Shown here: positions 62,063-64,000 of the stretch, piece after piece | Layout: the number at the start of each line of letters is the position of its first letter | Position numbering within the stretch: position 1 is the stretch's first letter | Program-made: the position numbers and the translations under genes | Notes under the pieces: model-generated | Database searches by the model: none | What the model saw: the letters and a program-made list of their open reading frames with translations, nothing else | Told to the model about the DNA's origin: nothing | NCBI RefSeq assembly: GCF_031846585.1 | Contig: NZ_JAVRHK010000006.1 | Coordinates: forward strand, 124,001-188,000 | Source of the DNA: Autumnicola musiva | GTDB lineage: Bacteria > Bacteroidota > Bacteroidia > Flavobacteriales > Flavobacteriaceae | Direction of reading: 5' to 3' | DNA: 64,000 nucleotides

Positions 62063-63297
62063 TTATTCTTCCATTTTTAGCATATCTACTATTAACCCGC
62101 CCCAGGTAACCGGATTATAATATTCCCGGAATCCGCTTTTCTCAATTAGTTTTTTATGCTTTCTACCAGCTTTTTAGATTCATCACCGTAACCCCTTATC
62201 ATAATGAACTTATGCAAAAACCAGTTATGGACAATCCAGGTAGGTCCCCTCCAAATATATATGGATTGATTCGGGTTAAACGCGGCTTCCTTTTTTGCAA
62301 GGGAGGGAAGTGGGTAAGGCATTTGAAATTCTTTATTGTTGAAAAAGTGCCTTTTGGTTACTGCTTTACGGACTTCTTCAGAAATACCATCTAAAATAAC
62401 AGGATAGAAAATAGTTGGAGTGAGAATTTTGATTTGCTCATTATCTTTTCCATAGCAATCATAAAAAGCATCATCCTCTTTGTTATACATTAGTTCCATA
62501 ATACTATCTACCACTTTGTTTGAAAGTTCAGCGTAAGCTTTCGCATCAGGATCATTCATTATTTGACAAAGACGGGACATCGCTCTTAAATTTTGGGCAT
62601 AAATGGTGTTAAAGGCTACATCTTTCACCAGGAAATATCCTTTTTTATAAATCCTTTTATAGTTATAATTATTTATATAATTTCTGAAGTCTATTCCTGT
62701 AAGCCTCAAAAATAATTGCCAGTTGGCTCTCCCAGGTTTAAAACCTGCAGGTACATCAAAAGTTGGTTTCCAATCCATTCCGGATTCAAAACTTGAAATT
62801 ATGGTAAGCAATTTATCATTTTGAAAATCACGGTTACCGGCCAGCCAGCTGTAGTATTTTTTTAACTTTGGAAGCATCTCCTTCAGAAATTTTTTGTCTC
62901 CCGAAGATTCATAAATGCGTTCCACGGCCTGGGCTACCAAAGGTGGTTGTATAATAGCGCTCGTATGGCTCCTGAAAAGGTTTCTTAACCGGGGCAAAGA
63001 TTGAAATATGTCTGTCCATCTTCCCGGTTTCAACCTGTTCCAATAGATCATATGTCCTACAAATTCATCTTTGTTTTGTAAAGCAAAAAGACTGCGGATA
63101 TGTTTTTTAGCCATCTCATCTTCTCCCAGGGAACAAAAGATAAAGACATGAAAACATGTGTCCCAAAAAAAATTATAAGGATAGGTGCCTGGAGAAGGCC
63201 TTGTAAAATGGAAAAAAGGCTTGTTTTTACCTCCGCCTTTTTCCATATTATCATTTAGTAATTTATTTACTTTTTCAAACAACTCCTTATTAGTCAT
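62063..63297 (-). pseudogene. Trehalase-like (alpha/alpha)6 glycoside hydrolase, frameshifted near the C-terminus
   Basis: The main open frame (62146-63297, 383 residues) has the GH63/trehalase-like family layout: FFWDTCFHVF near the N-terminus, SSFESGMDWKP (probable catalytic acid region) and YIWRGPTWIVHNWFLHK. It stops early at ESIKN. Adding one A to the A6 run (T run at 62150-62155) restores the frame: SIKKLIEKSGFREYYNP, then VTWGGLIVDMLKMEE and TAA at 62063-62065. The loss may be a true mutation or a homopolymer error, and the missing tail is about 29 residues, so partial function is possible. It lies 45 bases after the VKOR gene. Confidence 0.8.
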
Positions 63298-63342
63298 CTA
63301 ACATTTTCTAATCTTTAAATTTACTTTCTCGGGTTACACCTG

Positions 63343-64000
63343 TTATTTCACATACTTACCCCATAAGCCGTAGCGCTCCTTTATTACTCCTGTAGGGATA
63401 GAAAGTCCTGCAACCAGTAATCCGGCAATAAGGCCTGTTATGCACAGGCCGATAGGGGTATTATCTACAAACCAGGGTCCAATTGCCATGGCCAGGCCAA
63501 GCAGAATATTGAGATACCTGCCGCGACGCACAATTTCTCCCATACAAATTACGGACACCACCACAATAAGTGATCCGCTTAAATGAAAAATATCAGAAGC
63601 AGTTTTCTGAATACCTACCTCAAAAACAGCCGGAACAAACATTGCTGCTATTCCAATTATTGTGCATACGCCAAGGGTCCATGGAACGCTCATTCCCCAA
63701 ACAGAAGATTTAAAAACCTTTACGGGCTTTTGAGGAAATTCAATCAATTCTGTTGTTCTTTCATCTTTATTCATTTCAAAGGCCTTTCCGCCTTTCCAAA
63801 AAACATCCCACATATTGTCACCTCTGCGTTTTGCCTGTACCATGTGTTGCCCCATAGCAATTACTTCATCAAATTCCAATGGAATCATAGGCAACATTAT
63901 TGCCGCGGCTAAAAGGCAAAAGGTACACCATTCTCCCACTACAACCGGCTGTGAAATCACCAGGAAAATATGTACCAGACCAAGCGGAATTACCAGTATT
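63343..64000 (-). CDS. VKOR-SPW fusion membrane protein, C-terminal part (cut by window edge)
   Basis: The last 218 codons of a larger membrane protein whose start is beyond base 64000. The left part shows the end of a vitamin K epoxide reductase domain: PLGLVHIFLVISQPVVVGEWCTFCLLAAA, with the redox CTFC motif (long motif at 63895-63985). After a polar linker (about 60 residues), two SPW-type repeats appear: SVPWTLGVCTIIGIAAMFVPAV and GPWFVDNTPIGLCITGLIAG. VKOR domains pass electrons to disulfide-forming oxidoreductases. A GTG at 63958-63960 is not the true start, because the frame and the domain continue upstream. Confidence 0.88.
   Translation of the reverse strand, partial: ILVIPLGLVHIFLVISQPVVVGEWCTFCLLAAAIMLPMIPLEFDEVIAMGQHMVQAKRRGDNMWDVFWKGGKAFEMNKDERTTELIEFPQKPVKVFKSSVWGMSVPWTLGVCTIIGIAAMFVPAVFEVGIQKTASDIFHLSGSLIVVVSVICMGEIVRRGRYLNILLGLAMAIGPWFVDNTPIGLCITGLIAGLLVAGLSIPTGVIKERYGLWGKYVK

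Noticed and set aside
63343..63960. A separate gene starting at the GTG at 63958-63960
   Set aside because: The frame stays open to the window edge and the upstream residues complete the VKOR helix, so the gene is cut, not short.
1..64000. CRISPR arrays, tRNA or rRNA genes, insertion sequences, integrases
   Set aside because: None was recognised by reading: no regularly spaced repeats, no tRNA-like cloverleaf with the GGTTCRAATC arm, and no transposase or integrase motif in any convincing frame.

Overview
The window looks like chromosomal DNA from a member of the Bacteroidota, most likely Flavobacteriaceae. It is AT-rich, it has promoters of the Bacteroidota type (TTTG, about 20 bases, TAnnTTTG), it lacks strong Shine-Dalgarno sites, and it carries a type IX secretion C-terminal sorting domain, DUF4402 proteins and many lipoproteins. 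I saw no rRNA, tRNA, insertion sequence, phage gene or CRISPR array. The genes are dense and mostly intact. The left edge cuts a class A penicillin-binding protein and the right edge cuts a VKOR/SPW membrane protein.

Layout. 1-680: penicillin-binding protein. 891-5976: one-strand group of two paralogous SdiA-regulated beta-propeller proteins, an OmpR-type regulator, a histidine kinase, a PepSY-like lipoprotein and a VTT-domain membrane protein. 6104-9117: M19 dipeptidase, then a Cys/His/Met-rich pair that may handle metal. 9206-12609: three overlapping genes (RLAN-ATP-grasp ligase, GCS2-type ligase, N-formylglutamate amidohydrolase-like) that look like a small amide or peptide pathway. 12795-14275: DUF2267, OsmC and SlyD-like FKBP genes. 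14564-18912: Tat-exported oxidoreductase, 3D-domain lipoprotein, a GluR0-type ligand-gated potassium channel, a 44-residue Gly/Cys membrane peptide, an SMP-30-like propeller and a 50-residue membrane peptide. 18915-25001: ACT-like protein divergent from aspartate kinase, glycosyltransferase, GreA/B-like factor and a gluconokinase/6-phosphogluconate dehydrogenase fusion.

25104-36851 is the most remarkable region. It is a minus-strand cluster of four DUF4402 proteins with pilin-like C-termini, a PapD-like chaperone, an 864-residue usher-like outer-membrane protein and a 1953-residue adhesin. The adhesin has two PA14-like modules, Ig-like repeats, a SUEL-type lectin module and a T9SS sorting domain. 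I read it as a Bacteroidota chaperone-usher-like surface fibre locus that also contains a T9SS cargo protein. A promoter precedes one pilin-like gene and a terminator follows it, which would make that gene the most expressed.

37048-48838: DoxX protein, exported amidohydrolase, disordered protein, OmpA lipoprotein, the TamB/TamA-like pair and upp. 49013-56958: SRPBCC protein, secreted unknown, then a stress-type group (DUF2383, membrane protein, AraC and Crp/Fnr regulators, UspA, old yellow enzyme, MDR oxidoreductase). 57098-64000: cold-shock protein with a structured leader, DEAD-box helicase, cation/proton antiporter, SDR oxidoreductase, a frameshifted glycoside hydrolase and the cut VKOR gene.
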